A stretch of 64,000 nucleotides of DNA from Sclerodactyla briareus (lineage: Eukaryota; Echinodermata; Holothuroidea; Dendrochirotida; Sclerodactylidae): the NCBI GenBank assembly GCA_026419785.1, contig JAODTK010005922.1:186001-250000 (forward strand). Direction: 5' to 3'. Below, piece after piece: positions 1 to 13,069 of the stretch. The position numbers and the translations under genes are program-made. How positions within the stretch are numbered: position 1 is the stretch's first letter; each line of letters opens with the position of its first letter. The notes under the pieces are model-generated. The model did no database searches and had not been told where the DNA came from. It saw nothing but the letters and a program-made list of their open reading frames with translations.

Positions 1-440
1 ATGTAGTACTCATTATGGGAACTCACATACCAAGGTGAGGTCTTGTTAACAAGCTGAGAATAGCCAAAATATTATTATTTTCACAATATCCCCATTTCAT
101 CTAAACTCGCTCAGGTCTACACCAGAAACCATGGGCTTCTTGTACGGCTGCATGCTAAATTCTCGTTGTACACATGGATGAAGCTCATATTCGGTATATA
201 GGTTCCCCATAACGAGTACATGATCCCTGTTGTTTTGGGTCAGGTCAAATGTCATCTGAGGTCAAATATGTCACAGTATAAAAATCTTGTTAACACGGTA
301 AGTCCAGAATGCTTTGTCCAATCAAGTTGAAATTGAAAATGCCGCTAACTTATGTGTGGATTACAGAAACTGTTCTTAGTCAGCAAGAATATATTTCTGC
401 TAATTAGCTTGTTGACACGTTAACTCGACTCCACTTGGAG
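1..440 (+). repeat. AGGTCA / TTGTTAACA degenerate repeat, copy 1
   Basis: The phrase CTTGTTAACA or a close variant recurs near 45, 285 and 407. Ahead of the middle copy are two AGGTCA hexamers (242-247 and 259-264) followed by AAAT and GTCA words. The same block order, AAATGTCAT then AACAC then GTCCAGAA, reappears near 23.58-23.66 kb in the same orientation, so this is a dispersed repeat family. No coding frame is visible. The family is not one I can name. It begins at or before the window edge. Confidence 0.55.
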
Positions 441-1625
441 GTGATAGAGTGTCCTACCTACCCCTAACCTTCCCACGGAATTACGACTCACACTATTCTT
501 TGGTTATGTAACAATTGATCATCAGTACATTCCATCCAGTAGCAGAATGGATGATTGCACACAAATACCATGTGAGGAATAAACCCTTGCGGCTCATCAA
601 AAGGTTTACTCCTTGAAATATATACGAAGAAACATTAGGTCGAATAACAACAACAACAACAACGGCAAACTGCGCAATAAAAAAAAAACACCAGACCCTC
701 ATGATATGATTTCCTTTGGACAGCCCAACCCTCCCGCCCTACCAACCGAAATAGCTCATGAACCCACACCAACAGTCCTCATATTAGACGAGCGAGGATA
801 CTAGTAGTAGTTTTTTTTTAGCTGATTAACAATGCTAATATTGGATTTTTGATACATTAGTGTCACAGTCGGATGCGAGTTATTCCAGATTTGAAGTCAT
901 CTATATTCAGACTAAGTTGGCATTGAGACGTCCGGCAAGGCAACTGAATGCAATCACAAGATTGACGAGTCGATAACTGTGAGCAAATTGGTTTTTATAT
1001 AGAATGAGCAAAATTTTGCAGGTAAGTGCTCATGAAGCCATCTGTATGTAAACAAGGCAACTTGAGGTGTTCCAGTTTTTCAGTTAAGCGAAATTCGTGA
1101 TGCAAATAGTGTATTTGCTTCGCACGTAGAGAAGCGATTTCAGCATTTCGTATGGCACTGTTTTGGAGAAACCCATTGGTAAATACGAGACTGCAGAATA
1201 CCTGACCATATATTAGCGAACAGTAGTGAAGTGGGGTAAGATCAAAGTTAGACATACACTCTCAGTATCTTTGCTGCGAACATGTGCTTGGGCTTACTCA
1301 AATACCCACACCTTTAGAGATTCGCTGAGAGTGATATGTGAAAACATTGGTCCACTCTAGTGAGGGAAATCGTGTAACCGTGTGAACCGATTAATTTATA
1401 AAGACACCAAGCAAAACCACCAAGAAATATGTTATACTTGTCAACTAAAACATTTTAAAAACAACTTTATTAATCCAGAGAAGGATTACATGTATGCCCT
1501 GTGGCCTTGCTCATCATTCCACTGTGCCGAATAATGATATGCCAAACTCCACTGCGGTCAACTGTAGTCATACTATAGCAATAACACAATAGTCAATAGA
1601 CAATGACAATAGACAAATAGATATT
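441..1625. other. No gene seen; short (AAC)n
   Basis: An (AAC)6 microsatellite lies at 646-663. The remaining sequence has only short open frames without recognisable motifs, and I see no repeat partner elsewhere in the window. Confidence 0.5.
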
Positions 1626-1649
1626 AATATATATATATATATATATATT
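1626..1649. repeat. (AT)n microsatellite
   Basis: A run of alternating A and T, directly left of the possible Penelope-like 3' end. Confidence 0.95.
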
Positions 1650-1650
1650 G

Positions 1651-1815
1651 TCACTTCTGTGGTCACTGCCTGACGAAGGACTAGTATTGTCCGAAAGCTC
1701 TGCATCCAAAACATATCGGCTGTTTTAACTCACCTTTTTTCCTATCTCATCGCGTATTTCGCATCTCCTTCGAGATCCGCCTATCATTTTCCGTAGCAAT
1801 TGTTGTTTTACATAA
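1651..1815 (+). mobile_element. Possible Penelope-like element 3' end with hammerhead-like core
   Basis: The block contains CTGACGA (1670-1676), a four-base-pair stem GGAC/GTCC (1678-1681 with 1689-1692, seven-base loop), then GAAA (1693-1696). CUGANGA, stem II, GAAA is the order of the conserved hammerhead ribozyme core, and Penelope-like retroelements are known to carry such ribozymes. However, there is an extra A between CTGACGA and the stem, and I could not find convincing flanking stems I and III, so an active ribozyme is not supported. The block sits between two AT microsatellites. It could equally be the tail of another dispersed repeat. Confidence 0.35.
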
Positions 1816-1881
1816 TATATATATATATATATATATCTATATATATATATATTATATATATATAATATATATATATATATC

Positions 1882-1915
<34 letters not shown>

Positions 1916-1928
1916 ATATATATTATAT
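1816..1928. repeat. (AT)n microsatellite, interrupted
   Basis: About 110 bases of alternating AT with a few TC and TT interruptions. AT runs on both sides of 1651-1815 suggest that block may have been inserted into, or may itself have seeded, an AT tract. Confidence 0.95.
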
Positions 1929-2089
1929 AAACAATCAGAATGCGGACGAATGGGGCCGGTTAGTACTCTAGTACCCATCGAATGAGAGATGATGACAGTT
2001 TCAAGCGAGGATCTGTTCCAATATGAGGCTGGATAGTACTGGGAGCAGATGAGAATCAGAGAACATAACACGAGCTGAAACATTTTTAT
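1929..2089. other. Unassigned; possible LINE continuation
   Basis: Lies downstream (in minus-strand sense) of the RT motif A in the next element. No RT block after motif A could be read convincingly, so the element probably ends or degrades here. Confidence 0.3.
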
Positions 2090-2480
2090 GTCTGTATATA
2101 CGGTATGATCAATTGTTGCGAGGCTTTAGAGAGATCCACAAATTGATTGTTGTTTAAGGTTAACTTGCATAATAAAGCTGGTCATGACATCAACCAGCGC
2201 TAACTCTGTGGTGTAGCCAGGGGGAAAGCCATATTGACAACTACTTAATCAATCATTTTTGCCATCAGGAAAACTGTCAGCGTTCAACAATAGACCATCC
2301 GCTCTCTAATAGTTTCGAAAAGCAGGACGGAATGGAGACAGGACGATAATTACTTACGTCCTCGTTGTCGTTTCTTGTGAACTGTTAATGCCTTGGGGCT
2401 ATTTTCAGTTCATCAGGAGAAAACTATTCCTTAGAGACAGATTGAAGACATGGGTAAGCGGCTCAAGTAAAATGGCATTG
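2090..2480 (-). mobile_element. LINE reverse-transcriptase fragment (Jockey/CR1 superfamily)
   Basis: Read on the minus strand, the fragment shows the order expected in Jockey/CR1-superfamily RTs. First come LTHVFNLSL and a lysine-proline linker, then QYGFPPGYTTELALVD (family form QYGFRKGHSTELAL) near 2,190-2,240, then FVDLSKA at 2119-2142, which begins RT motif A. Frames are shifted between these blocks. Only the fingers and the start of the palm remain. The FADD catalytic motif, endonuclease and 3' end are missing, so it is a dead fragment. The call rests on motif order and is fairly secure. The exact clade is not. Confidence 0.8.
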
Positions 2481-4298
2481 CTACCTTAACTACTAATTAC
2501 TTCACTGATCGAACCGAAACCGCTTATTCGACTTTAGGGACTATTGTGCTACTTCATCTTTATAGGCAGGGTGAAGAAACAATGAATCATTATTCGTATT
2601 TTGTATTATTCATGTAAGTATCTACAGAGACATTTGAATTAATGTCTTTTGCCGGTGGGGTACCAATAAAACGAATGATATTATTGATTTATATATTGAT
2701 ATTAAATTTTCCCCCATAATAAGATCATCGGTAGTGGCTCTGATTGCGTCAAAATAATTTGTTACTTTTCTTCCTACCTAATATAACCATTTATTGAATT
2801 AAATTGTTATCATTTAACGGTCGAAAATGACGTCTTTTGTTTTCCTAATGCGTAGTAAGTGAGTGAGTTTGATTCGGAATATTCCTGGATAATCAGTAAA
2901 TTTAGCAATATCGCTTTTGGAAAATTCCTCTTATATAAGGTTGAAGTTTACAGTTGTGGTATTTTGCATTCTACGAAGATTGAAAAAGGATTATTTAGAT
3001 CTGTTACAAGATATCCACTACCTAAGTATTCAGTAGACATGTTGATATTACCTATAATATTATCAATTAGCGTATCACAGTATTCGGGAAATCGGAATGG
3101 GTTTGTTATTTCCCCGCGAAAACCTCCTGACAAAAAATCACCTTACTCAAGAATGCCGATGAAATGCCACCCATAGTATCGTATTGCTAACCAATGTGTA
3201 CACATTCTGCATTGAATATAATCATTGAAATCAGAGCCGGCACCGCTTGATTTTGGCGTGCTAGCATCAGCAAGATATGACTTCTTATTCGCCTATTTTA
3301 TCTCCTCCGCTGGTGCAATGACAGCATCGTGATACCATTATTCTGTGCGGCCAATTCAGGAAGATTGATGTTTCACCCATGTACCAATACGCTGCCTTTG
3401 GGCACCAACTACCGGCGTCCAGCTATTCCATCCCACACTGTTCCAATTCGATCACACCCCAATGCTTATTTCGCAACAAACAAATGCACCTTCTGATATG
3501 CTGCTAATTCCACATTTATTTCATGTTGTTCAATACTGGTACCCAGACAGAGCAAGGGCCTAGTGCCCCAGTTGCTGCCAACCAATTTAGAATGCTTCTC
3601 ATCCATGGTCGTCAAGGTTATTCCCTAGCGAAGTAGTCAACAATTTTCGCACACGTCATTTATGTTCCGCATCAAATTCAGTGAGGGGACAAATCTGTTG
3701 CTAAATACTCATCGCCCAGTAGCTGCCATGTGTCGACTCCCCGAAGGTCAATCCATTCATGTGGAACAATATTCCCTGCTGAATGACGCGATAAACCAGG
3801 ACTACGCGGGCGAGTCAACTAATCCCGTCTTGCGCTTGGAAATGATCGAACCCTTGAAAAACGGGACATAATGTATATCTCGAGAAAATTATGACCCTAT
3901 CCCTGGAGGCAACGCAGGAACTACAGCGGTCGATAATCCATATTGGTTCTGCCACAGAGCCACTTGATATGAACGACTTGAAACTAGAATTGTGTAGAGA
4001 AGATGATTTAAATGTTTACCTGGAGTCCATTGCTCTAGCATGGATTTGAAGTAATTTAGGAGTATTAAACATGACACACATGAACCTGCTACAGATAGAT
4101 ATCACAACAACAGCCACACACATAAATAACATGGGAGGAATTGAATTGCCAGATTGCAACCATTACAACTAATATGTTGTGGAAATGGTTCATTGCTCGT
4201 GATACATGCGCCACGGTCCCTTAAATTCTCGGGAATCGAAATGCTATGACAGACCGTATACCTCGGTCACCGAAATCAATTGTGTATTTCGTGTGGTG
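2481..4298. other. No gene seen
   Basis: Contains open frames of 105 codons (plus, 2859-3176) and 69 codons (plus, 3662-3871). Neither has a recognisable motif, and both are within chance length. No repeats or RNA genes noticed. Confidence 0.45.
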
Positions 4299-4321
4299 TG
4301 TTGTTGTTGTTGTTGTTGTTT
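4299..4321. repeat. (GTT)n microsatellite
   Basis: Seven GTT units. They create runs of Cys on the plus strand and Thr on the minus strand in chance ORFs. Confidence 0.95.
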
Positions 4322-4494
4322 TTATCGTAAGGAAGGGGCAAACTATAAGAAAAACATAGATGTTGTGTGCGTTATGTCGGGCTTGTACCTTCGTCATATG
4401 GAGTAGACGAACCCTCTCTATCTTATTTGTCAAGATCAGCAAACGTGAGTTGCGAACGTTAGAACAGCGACAATTCCTAATATCAGGGTTCAAG

Positions 4495-4865
4495 ATGGTT
4501 GACCCCTTGAACAGTATGTGAAATAGGCGTCATTTTGGCACATATGATTCCTGTGATCCAAGAGTGGTGGGAGAGGGATAGTACTATGTGGCAATATTGC
4601 TCGAAGGCAGGCAAACTCAGGAATCCTCATTGTCTTGAGCGCTATACATATACTTTCATCATGTGGGGTAGATTAACTTCTATTTTTCATACTCGTCAGG
4701 GTAAACAGAAGTCAGTTACAATAGGGTCTTACATTACTGATCTTCTTTGACAAATGGGAATAAGGCGAACGTCATTTTGAAATAGATGATTCAGTTGATT
4801 GAAAGTCGCGATAGGCAATAGTAATAATATGTGCACTTTTGCTGTAGGCAGAAAATAAAAAAAAA
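4495..4865. repeat. Degenerate tandem duplication, about 245 bp period
   Basis: The left block (near 4,510-4,615) and the right block (near 4,750-4,855) share, in the same order: an ATAGGCG / ATAAGGCGA word, GTCATTTTG, a GATTC word, ATAGTA, a GTGCA/GTGGCA word and GCAGGCA / GTAGGCAGA. Divergence is high. This explains the low-complexity look of the 71-codon frame at 4535-4750, which I do not call a gene. Confidence 0.4.
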
Positions 4866-7800
4866 TGGAGGAACGATGTTATTGGCGTGTTGCTCCGTCA
4901 TGTATAATCTAGTGTTCAAACATACTATGCCTAGCTGGGACATTCGATTCTACGATGGAGTAAGCGAGGACTAATAGTAAGTAAATATTTGGGAGCACAT
5001 GTCCACTTAGGCAAAATTGGCCCGTAAGATGAACAAAGCAGTTTGGAAGGTATTGATTCATTCATGCAAGCTAATCTACCAAATTAGATTAGAGAAGAAT
5101 ACTCACTGAGCCCAACCTGGTTTCATTCTATACAAGTACAATATGTACAATATTCTACCTATGAGTTCTGTATATGACAGGCCCGAGTAGAGGAAAGTAC
5201 GAATCATTCCTTATCGGGTACTTTGATACCATATTGGGCCTGATGCTTCGAAATTCAAAACCATTGTGGTTCTTGAAAACACTTGAGCCCACGTACTGAA
5301 ATTGAGGATTTCATATTGAAAACATGGATAAAGAAGTTCCGCCTCTCCCCCGCATCCCATATAACCATGCCCTAATGCTAGAAAAAACACCTAAATGAAT
5401 GCCTAGTCTAGTCCATGACGGCAGGTCTGATTCTCCTGTCTGATATTTCAACTATGGCTGAGAGGTAAAAATAACAAATAGTTGCATGTTGTCCACAATT
5501 CATGTAACATTCATGTAACTGGTGACACCTTCAATAAGGAATTATTGGAGGAAGGTTTATTATCGATATACACCTTATATATTCAAAACCTGTAGCCCAT
5601 CTGTACGTCAAACGAAAGTCAAATAAAGTATTGTTCATTATCTCTACTCGACCACTATTCCCATGAAATCCATCACATATTGCGATAGGGATTTGACCGC
5701 GAATAATAAAATCCCATACCTCATCGACTTCCCTAATAGATTTCTTTACAATGTTGTCAACTCGACCGTTTGATTTGATCTGTATTTGCAACTTACCTTC
5801 GCTTTCCCGGTTTCATCTTCATCGCTAATAAAACCTGTGACCTATTTGGTTCCTTTCAATTTTGAGGAGTAGCTTCTTATTAAATCGTTTTTCGGGGACA
5901 GGGCGATAAGACTCTAATTATCGCTGTGACTATCGCTGCAAGACCGGGACACGAGTATCTGTTGATCGAAGACAATATATCGGTCCGTTAAAAAAAGAAG
6001 CAGGTAAAAACTGATGGCACTCTCCAGATAATCAGATAACCTGTATCAAATAAGGACCTGTTTTGTAGCGTGATGTTCGTGATATGCAGGAGACGGGATT
6101 TCTGTTTGAATAATTGCCGAGGATCCGTGATTTTCGCCTTGGTTTAATTTCATTCTTGCCTCGTTAGGAGATTATTCCTACAATGCTGAATTTCCATTGA
6201 CACATCTGATTTACTACATGATTTTTTAAACCAGATTAGAAATGAACTACAGGACCGTAATATATAGAAAAATATGTTGTAGTCTGCGTACCGGTTGGGT
6301 AATGCCCAGATTTCCGTGTTCCGTTGTGGTTTCATGTCATTTTCTCTAGTCATTTAGGGCCTACGTCCAATAACAATCTCCTTTGAACTCATTTTGTTTA
6401 GGCCATTTTCTAAATACTTTCACAGTTATCATTAGAAATGTATTCACTCTCTCATTCCCATTTTGTGAACTATTCTGCGGGTTTGTTTGGTCACTATTAT
6501 TGTGTGGAATGGCAGTCACATCAGGATGACAAGACCTCCTAACCATGTGTCCTGATCGGATTGTTTCTTGTACAGGACTACCGTCAATCCAAAAATGTTG
6601 GGAAGGTAAAGCATATCCAGCTGATAGCTTTTGGCTACCGGTGTTCCACACACTCACACGAGGTACTCAGGCAGTGGCAGGGTCCAGTTCCACATCTCTT
6701 TTTTCTTCAGCCTCACCTCGGTGCTCACAGGCTGTTCGGGTGTTTTCCTTCGCTGACCTTGATGACTACAAACTGACTTTGAAAACAATGGGAATTCATA
6801 TTCCACTATGGGCAATACATTGCTTGATCTAAATCCCATATACATTTGGTTGCCGGAGACATCGTGCTCACAAGTAGCCTCACACACACACATACACACT
6901 CCTGCATCAAATCATTTGTATACAGATGCTGGAGTTTTCAGCACTTGGCTACTCGGCGGTCCAGAATCTCTGGATCCCACGTGTAGGTGATAAGCAGCTC
7001 TGGTGCACACAGTCCACGAATAAGTAAGGCCCCTCATCGAGTCGAGGGGGATTCAAGCGCGTAAATACAGCACTAACATACAGAATAACAGGTCTATTGA
7101 TATTTTGACACTGTGGTGCCAATGTGGGTCTGTTCATAAAATTGGGGCAGAGATTGCGACATATAACCAAAATTTCTGAAATATTTCCTAACAATTGTTG
7201 TAGAATAAGTCTGAAGCACAGTTAGTACATAGGCCATAAATGATTAGCCACGAGCACTAAAAATCTGAAAATCCAAACTCCAAATCTGATTCGAAAACTA
7301 CAATTTTTCTAATGCCTACACACGATAGATTCCAAAGCGTTATGGTGGCCTCATCGAATCAGCAGTAGGACGATCACCAGGCGTTTACCCGGCAGTGATC
7401 TTCGGATCCGTTATGCCTGCCGTTGCACCTTGATTGGGAGATCGTTGATTATGTACTTTTTATAACTTAATAGAGACTTCAATTACAAAGCTTCAGTTAT
7501 TCACCCAAAATGCGAGTAAAGCATGTCAATGCCAGGTTGAAATAGGTTAATCCATCGTTCCTTTCTTGTGATTGGTATACATCAGCCTAGAAAAAAAAAA
7601 ACATCTATACTTACACAATGGATACAAAATCACACAACCGGTAAGAGGATTGATAGTTCGATGTGTTTACAAAGTAATTTGATAATCATTCGTTTGAACA
7701 TGGAAAGAGGTTTTTCCGGAAGGAGACATCTGGGCGAGCACCTGGAAAACACCGGTAGCTCTTGAACTATTCTTGAAGACTCCTGGTCTGGTCACGGGTG

Positions 7801-8465
7801 TTTCGGACATTTTCAAAACACTCGGTCCCGAATTGTCAACCGGGGTTCACACGGTGCGTGCCCGAATTCACTTCGAACATGCCCACGATTATAACCGTGT
7901 ACACTGGGGCTTGGTCCGACCTCACTCGTTGTACTCTCGAGTACACTCGGAAATTCTAATTTGGGGGGCCCCACTAAAAACGAATTGAACTCATGGACAC
8001 CTCGACAATCTCGGGCTCATTTGTGAGAGCTGCTCGACACCGAACCCTGGACCGTAAATGTAATGAGGCGTCATACTCGCTTGTAGCTCGTCAGTGGAGT
8101 GGATAACCATATTTTTCCGTCGCCAAGGTCCGTACGGTCAGTTTTGAAGTTAGTGTTTTGCCTATTTTCACCCGAAATAGCAGAACAACGATAGCTTTCA
8201 TTGTAACATACCAATTGTTGGGTATAGTGTCTATCCTTGTTAATATGGGTTTTGTCTCCCTCGAGAACGGTCGCACATTCCAAATAATTTTACTAATGGA
8301 AAGGTATATTTTACGAATGGATTTCGTTCAATGTGCCTTCGAAGAAACTGCCGGGATGTTTTCTACCCCATACAAGTAGGCCTACTACAGTTAGGCTTTG
8401 CAATTCCTCGTGTAATTCATGGTTAGGCTACTAGCACAAGTTAGGCCCATATCTCTCGACGACTG
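4866..8465. other. No gene seen
   Basis: Several 60-98 codon frames exist on both strands with no recognisable motif. One near-perfect splice-donor-like sequence (AAG then GTAAGT) lies on the minus strand at about 5,797, but no convincing exon could be built around it. A match of that length is expected about once or less by chance in a window this size. Confidence 0.4.
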
Positions 8466-8951
8466 ATGGTGTATGCTGACACGGAAAACATTGGCTTCAC
8501 TCACTCGTATCATATTAACCGTCACATTCCTTCGAACAGTTTTACCTTCCTTGGACCGAAATATGACTGGAATATGAAAGCCGGATTTCGCTCATTCCGC
8601 GTTATTTACAGTCCTGTGAACCACTGGTTTGGTTCAAATAGTTTCTGTCGTGCACCCGGTTGCGTCAATTCACGTGTGCGCGCAGATTTGCATGTTACCC
8701 ATTTGTTGGGAGACCTAGCGTACCGCCGGCTGTCTTCCCACGTACGGTACAGCGCTGAGTTCTTTCCCAACGCATCAATTGAACGGAGCAAAACGGCCCG
8801 CCCCACCTTTGAGTCCATCAGTTTTATAAGAAATTGGTCATATCTGACACAACAGAATGGAAAGGTGACTTGGCCCAACATTTTTTTCACCCAATGTTTC
8901 AACAGTGTGCGGAACGCTATTGTTTTGTTGAAATGTTTGTTTTTATCCTAA
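8466..8951 (+). other. 161-codon open frame, unrecognised, probably chance
   Basis: This is the longest open frame in the window. It starts with ATG and ends in TAA. The translation has no signal peptide, domain motif, repeat or compositional bias that I recognise, and an overlapping antisense frame of 98 codons exists at 8606-8902. About one frame of this length is expected by chance in 128 kb of double-strand sequence with this base composition. I see no splice context or promoter tying it to a transcript. It could be part of an unknown element. Confidence 0.15.
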
Positions 8952-11419
8952 TGAAATTGTATAATTTCCATATTCCGCTTGTATTTTGATTATCAGAAAT
9001 GAGTCATGGAATCACTGAGACTCTTTTGTTTTCTGCGGGAGTGAGAAAATTGCACTGCTTTGAACTAGTTTTTTCGATTACCCCCCTCTCCCGGGGTTTG
9101 GCCAGTTGTTAGTGTATTATAGTGTGTATGTAAATAAGTTGTATAAGTAAGTTAGGATCTACTAATCAATATAGGAGGTTCACGTCGGAGTCCCCAGAGT
9201 GTTACTATGGAAACGATGTAGTTCAAAAATGCGTCGTCTAATCTAGTTTGAAATGACCAAAATTACAGACAATGATGTTGCCATCTTGTCCTCGTCTATT
9301 CTCCAGCTTTACCAGATCGGATATTGAGTCCTTGACATGGTTACCATACTGACAATAGGGCGGACTCGGGGTAATTGTTTTCATGTGACTAACATGACAC
9401 ATATACTTTACATCAGCACAATAATGTACCGACAAATTAGGGCATGTTACTTTACCCGACAGTAGAAGGCAATGTTAACTCCCCTATACGATATCACTGC
9501 GATTTCTCACCCTTCCTACACTCGAATAGGGTGGGAATGAGTCACAATGTCGAGTGGAGAGATGGTGCAGGTTTCGAAGGTTCATATAGTAACTTTTCAA
9601 AAGTCAATAGGTACTGCTCTATCATGTTACACACCAAAACGAGTATTGTATTGAGCCAGATTCGCGCCATCATGAGCACACGACTTTACGGATGGACTCC
9701 ACCGAACGAAACAAAAACTTAATCATGCTCCTTGTCGGGTCGGACGACCATTACAAACCGTTCTTCATTGATCTCAACCCCGAGATCATCTTTAATTCTC
9801 CAAAATGGTAGAGCACATCAGTGAAATACCATTTCAGTCAAATCCCCGTCTGTCCCGTGACAAATAAATAGCTGTGCCCCTTGCCATTCCTATATAAATT
9901 AATAAACGGAACTATCCTGACCTATCGTAGATTGTGACATCCGTAATACATATCAGTTTCTACTTTATCAAGGAATGGGTCTTCAACCCAGCCTATGCTG
10001 TAATCCCACTGAGCGAAGTTAGTAACATCCCATAGAAATGGGCATATCGTCACACTGACCAATTGTTCTCCTGCCAGTATCAAGTACAGTGTACGCGAAT
10101 ACCCAGCCAGCGTACCTAGTCCCCTACCGGCTAGACCTAATGTAGACTGAATAGGAAACACAGTTAGGTCATGGGACCTGGTTGTGTTCAAAACACTGGA
10201 ATAGACCAACTACTTATCTTCAGGAGAATCTTAGCCCTTACAGGAGTTTACGTAGGTTGAGGTGGCGGACGATGGATTCTGTAACTGTTTTTTTGGCTAT
10301 TATTAATTTGCCATCGGCGAAATAATGTGTAAAGTAATCTGTTTCAGCGGATTTGAGAAGCCAGAGGTGTCTAGTTCTTCAGAAGAAGAGTATGCCGCCC
10401 ATGCAGATGGGGAGAGTAAAAAAAAATTCGGTTAAATGGCTGCCAGACCCTGTTGACCTGTTTTCGAATTTGCTTCATCCTTGCCTCGCTTCCGGATACA
10501 TTTCTGGCTCTAGCCCCTTGTTAATGCCTGCGACTGACCTGTGGTAGACGGTAGATGGTCGACGGTCGGACTCATGTTTTTTCGATGAGTTTTACACGTT
10601 ATTCGCGAACCTAACAACTCGTTTTGTACGCTGCAACGTACTCCGCCTTATGACAAGTCCTAATGCCTAGGATACATCAAAAGTCTTGAAATTGTTATTA
10701 GAATAACAGTATGGGGTTCGAGAACGCGCCGCGTCTCGCCTTTTAGTGTACAAAACTTCAGAATCCGCGGAATACGAATCTTTGCTCCTGTCCGAAACAT
10801 ACCAAGTGGGCCAATTCGAAGCCGCGTTTCCATGTTTTTTGAGAGACATCGCTAAATGCTCCGATGTCTCCGCTGATTTCAAAAGCAATGTTAGTTACGG
10901 CATGCAGTCGCGGACAAGAATATTGTTGCCAGGTTGCCATTTGTATTCAAGATACTGTTTGGGCGACCTTATGAACAGTAGTTGACCAAGCTTCACAACA
11001 ATTTGGTCGCCTGCTTGAGATTGTACGATCATTCACAATTTTTGCCTTGCCGTAAGACAGTAATAAATAATGGATGAAACTGTATTCACACGTTAACCAC
11101 ACGAACTGTTGAAACGTTGAATGGGGAAACTAGTATTACTTCACACCCATGATTTGCGAGTGACTCCCATAATCATGCGTTTGACCATCAAGAATTTCCC
11201 GATCAAATTCACAGTGAATATCACTTGGATTTCCGAAGGAGATAAAGATCCGGCACGTTTGATCCATCGCCCAATTTCACTACCGAAAAAAATACAAATT
11301 ATAATAGTGCTGCAAGGCTTCACCCAACTACACATCACCGCAGGGGCGCAGAATCACCCTTGCGATTTTTCGAGCGGGTAGTTTTCTTCGTCTCTTGTAT
11401 ACTCCTTTATCTACCTTGT
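8952..11419. other. No gene seen
   Basis: The best frame is 95 codons on the minus strand (9922-10209), without recognisable motifs. No repeats shared with the rest of the window were noticed. Confidence 0.4.
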
Positions 11420-12185
11420 TAACTTCATCTCAAGGTCCGTTCCGGCCGTCAGTTGGCTTAAATTGAATGGGACAACCGAGGTGATGTATCTCGGCTCTAA
11501 GCACAACTCCTCTAATGCCTCTCGTCTGACATGTGTTGGCCATCACACTGTCAATGCACCTCCTCACTAGGAACCTTGGTGTTTTATTTGACTACGAACT
11601 TACCTTTGGGAACTACAATAACAACATCATAGGGTTGGCTATTTCACTTGCGCTTTCTATCACTTAACTATGTAATTCGTGTACTTTATGGTGTCACCAA
11701 TGAAATCTTTCCAACTACGCCATCTCCAGAACTCTGCTGCCAGGTCGCCACCAGAGTATGCCACACAGAACTAATCCGGGCTCCCCATCGGTGTTTGCTT
11801 CGCTGCAATGGCTTCCGTAAGTATAGGATCCTTTTTTAGTTATGTGTCATAGTCCTATAATTGCGTACATGGGATAGCCCCCTCTTACCTTCTAATCATA
11901 TAAATCGCGACACCCTACCGGTCCCTTCACTCTGAATCGTACAAACTTACAATCCCTAGGTGTAATAATTCGATGGGTACCAGAGGATTTTATACAGTGT
12001 TCCACACTTCCTCCCTGCCGCTATCCGGTATTATTGATTATGCTTCGTTCAATCGAGACTTAAAACCCATTATTTCAACTTGACTTTCTCCAAGTATTCC
12101 TAGGGTCGTGTTCAGCGCAGGTGTGTATTTTGTTATAACTTCGTTATGTAAATGTTCTACTACTATTATCGTACTCACAAAATAT
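11420..12185 (+). mobile_element. LINE 3' end (CR1/L2-like), C-terminal part of ORF2
   Basis: Read in shifting plus-strand frames, the order matches the region after the catalytic core of CR1/L2-type LINE polyproteins. First comes LKLNG..TEVMYLGSK (11,457-11,500), then a LGVLFD-like strand, then the palindromic-looking FYHL block. After that comes LQNSAAR (about 11,725-11,750), then YNCVHGIAPSYL (11,855-11,891), and finally a KTHYFN-type C-terminus near 12,070-12,090. A short 3' UTR-like stretch follows. The catalytic RT half is absent, so the copy is 5'-truncated, as is usual for LINEs. At least three frame changes are needed. Confidence 0.85.
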
Positions 12186-13069
12186 ACGCCAAATATGGAT
12201 ATTGGCTAACTCACTCAAATGGCATACCGAAAGATTCTCAAGAAACCCACAGTGCTATAGGAGACTCGTGGAAATATTTCGTTTTCCTCAGGGCACCACT
12301 AAGAGCCGATGGTAGCCAATCTATTCAACCCAAACTTTGTTTTTGCTTATGTTAATTCTGATTGAACTCTGTTGTTCTGTTTTTACCATTGGAAATGACA
12401 CCATTACCCTCACCCTATCTTGTACCTAGGGCCCACACGTCGACATCCTTTCATTTTTGAAGCCGTTCAGGTACTCTGTGGATTCCCGTAATCACCCAAT
12501 AATTTGTTGTAGAGAGTTCAATTTTGTGCCTAATTTAGACTCAGAGAGTCCGGAGTTGACCGGAGAACGGACTTCCGTGCTCGGGAGGAGTATCTCTTAT
12601 ACATGCCCAACTTAATCAACAATTGGAGAGAGGGCAATCCCGAAAAAAAAAAACTATAGTATTGCTGTATTCAAGTATTAGCTGGATTCCAATTTGTTGT
12701 CTGGCCCCCTAATGTCCTCTGTAAAACTTTGTGACTATAGTCCCTTCTGTACGCATTACAACAGTATGGAATTAAGTCTAACTTGGCATAGGGTTAAGTG
12801 AAAAGGACGCGTAGCGGGACAGGCTATCGGCGAAACAAACAATCTCTCTGAGAAAAGACTCTGCCTATATTTTCATGTGGGAATCTGTTCCAGCGGGTTG
12901 GTGGCGCAGTCACGGGAAAAGAGATGCGTCAACATACTCGTACACGAAACGGGCCAGGCGCAATCTGGCACAAGGGTAGAACCGGAAGAGGCCTGTTGGG
13001 TGTGATAAGGTAACGACTTTGCAACCCGGTGTATGTAATACGGACGGCCGGACGTCGGAATGTTGATCA
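12186..13069. other. No gene seen
   Basis: Minus-strand frames at 12873-13113 lie immediately downstream of the next LINE fragment but do not read as LINE protein. Otherwise nothing is recognisable. Confidence 0.4.

Noticed and set aside
1670..1696. Active hammerhead ribozyme
   Set aside because: The central core is present, but stems I and III could not be found and stem II carries an extra base. Kept only as a motif-level finding.
5531..5797. Exon ending at the AAG/GTAAGT donor on the minus strand
   Set aside because: The exon side is short with no clear acceptor or protein-like frame. A single perfect donor is near chance expectation.
7021..8060. Possible coding frames in the GC-richer stretch
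   Set aside because: Frames are short (65-81 codons), none has motifs, and no splice context was found.
8466..8951. Longest ORF of the window as a protein-coding gene
   Set aside because: No recognisable motif. About one frame of this length is expected by chance, and an antisense frame overlaps it.
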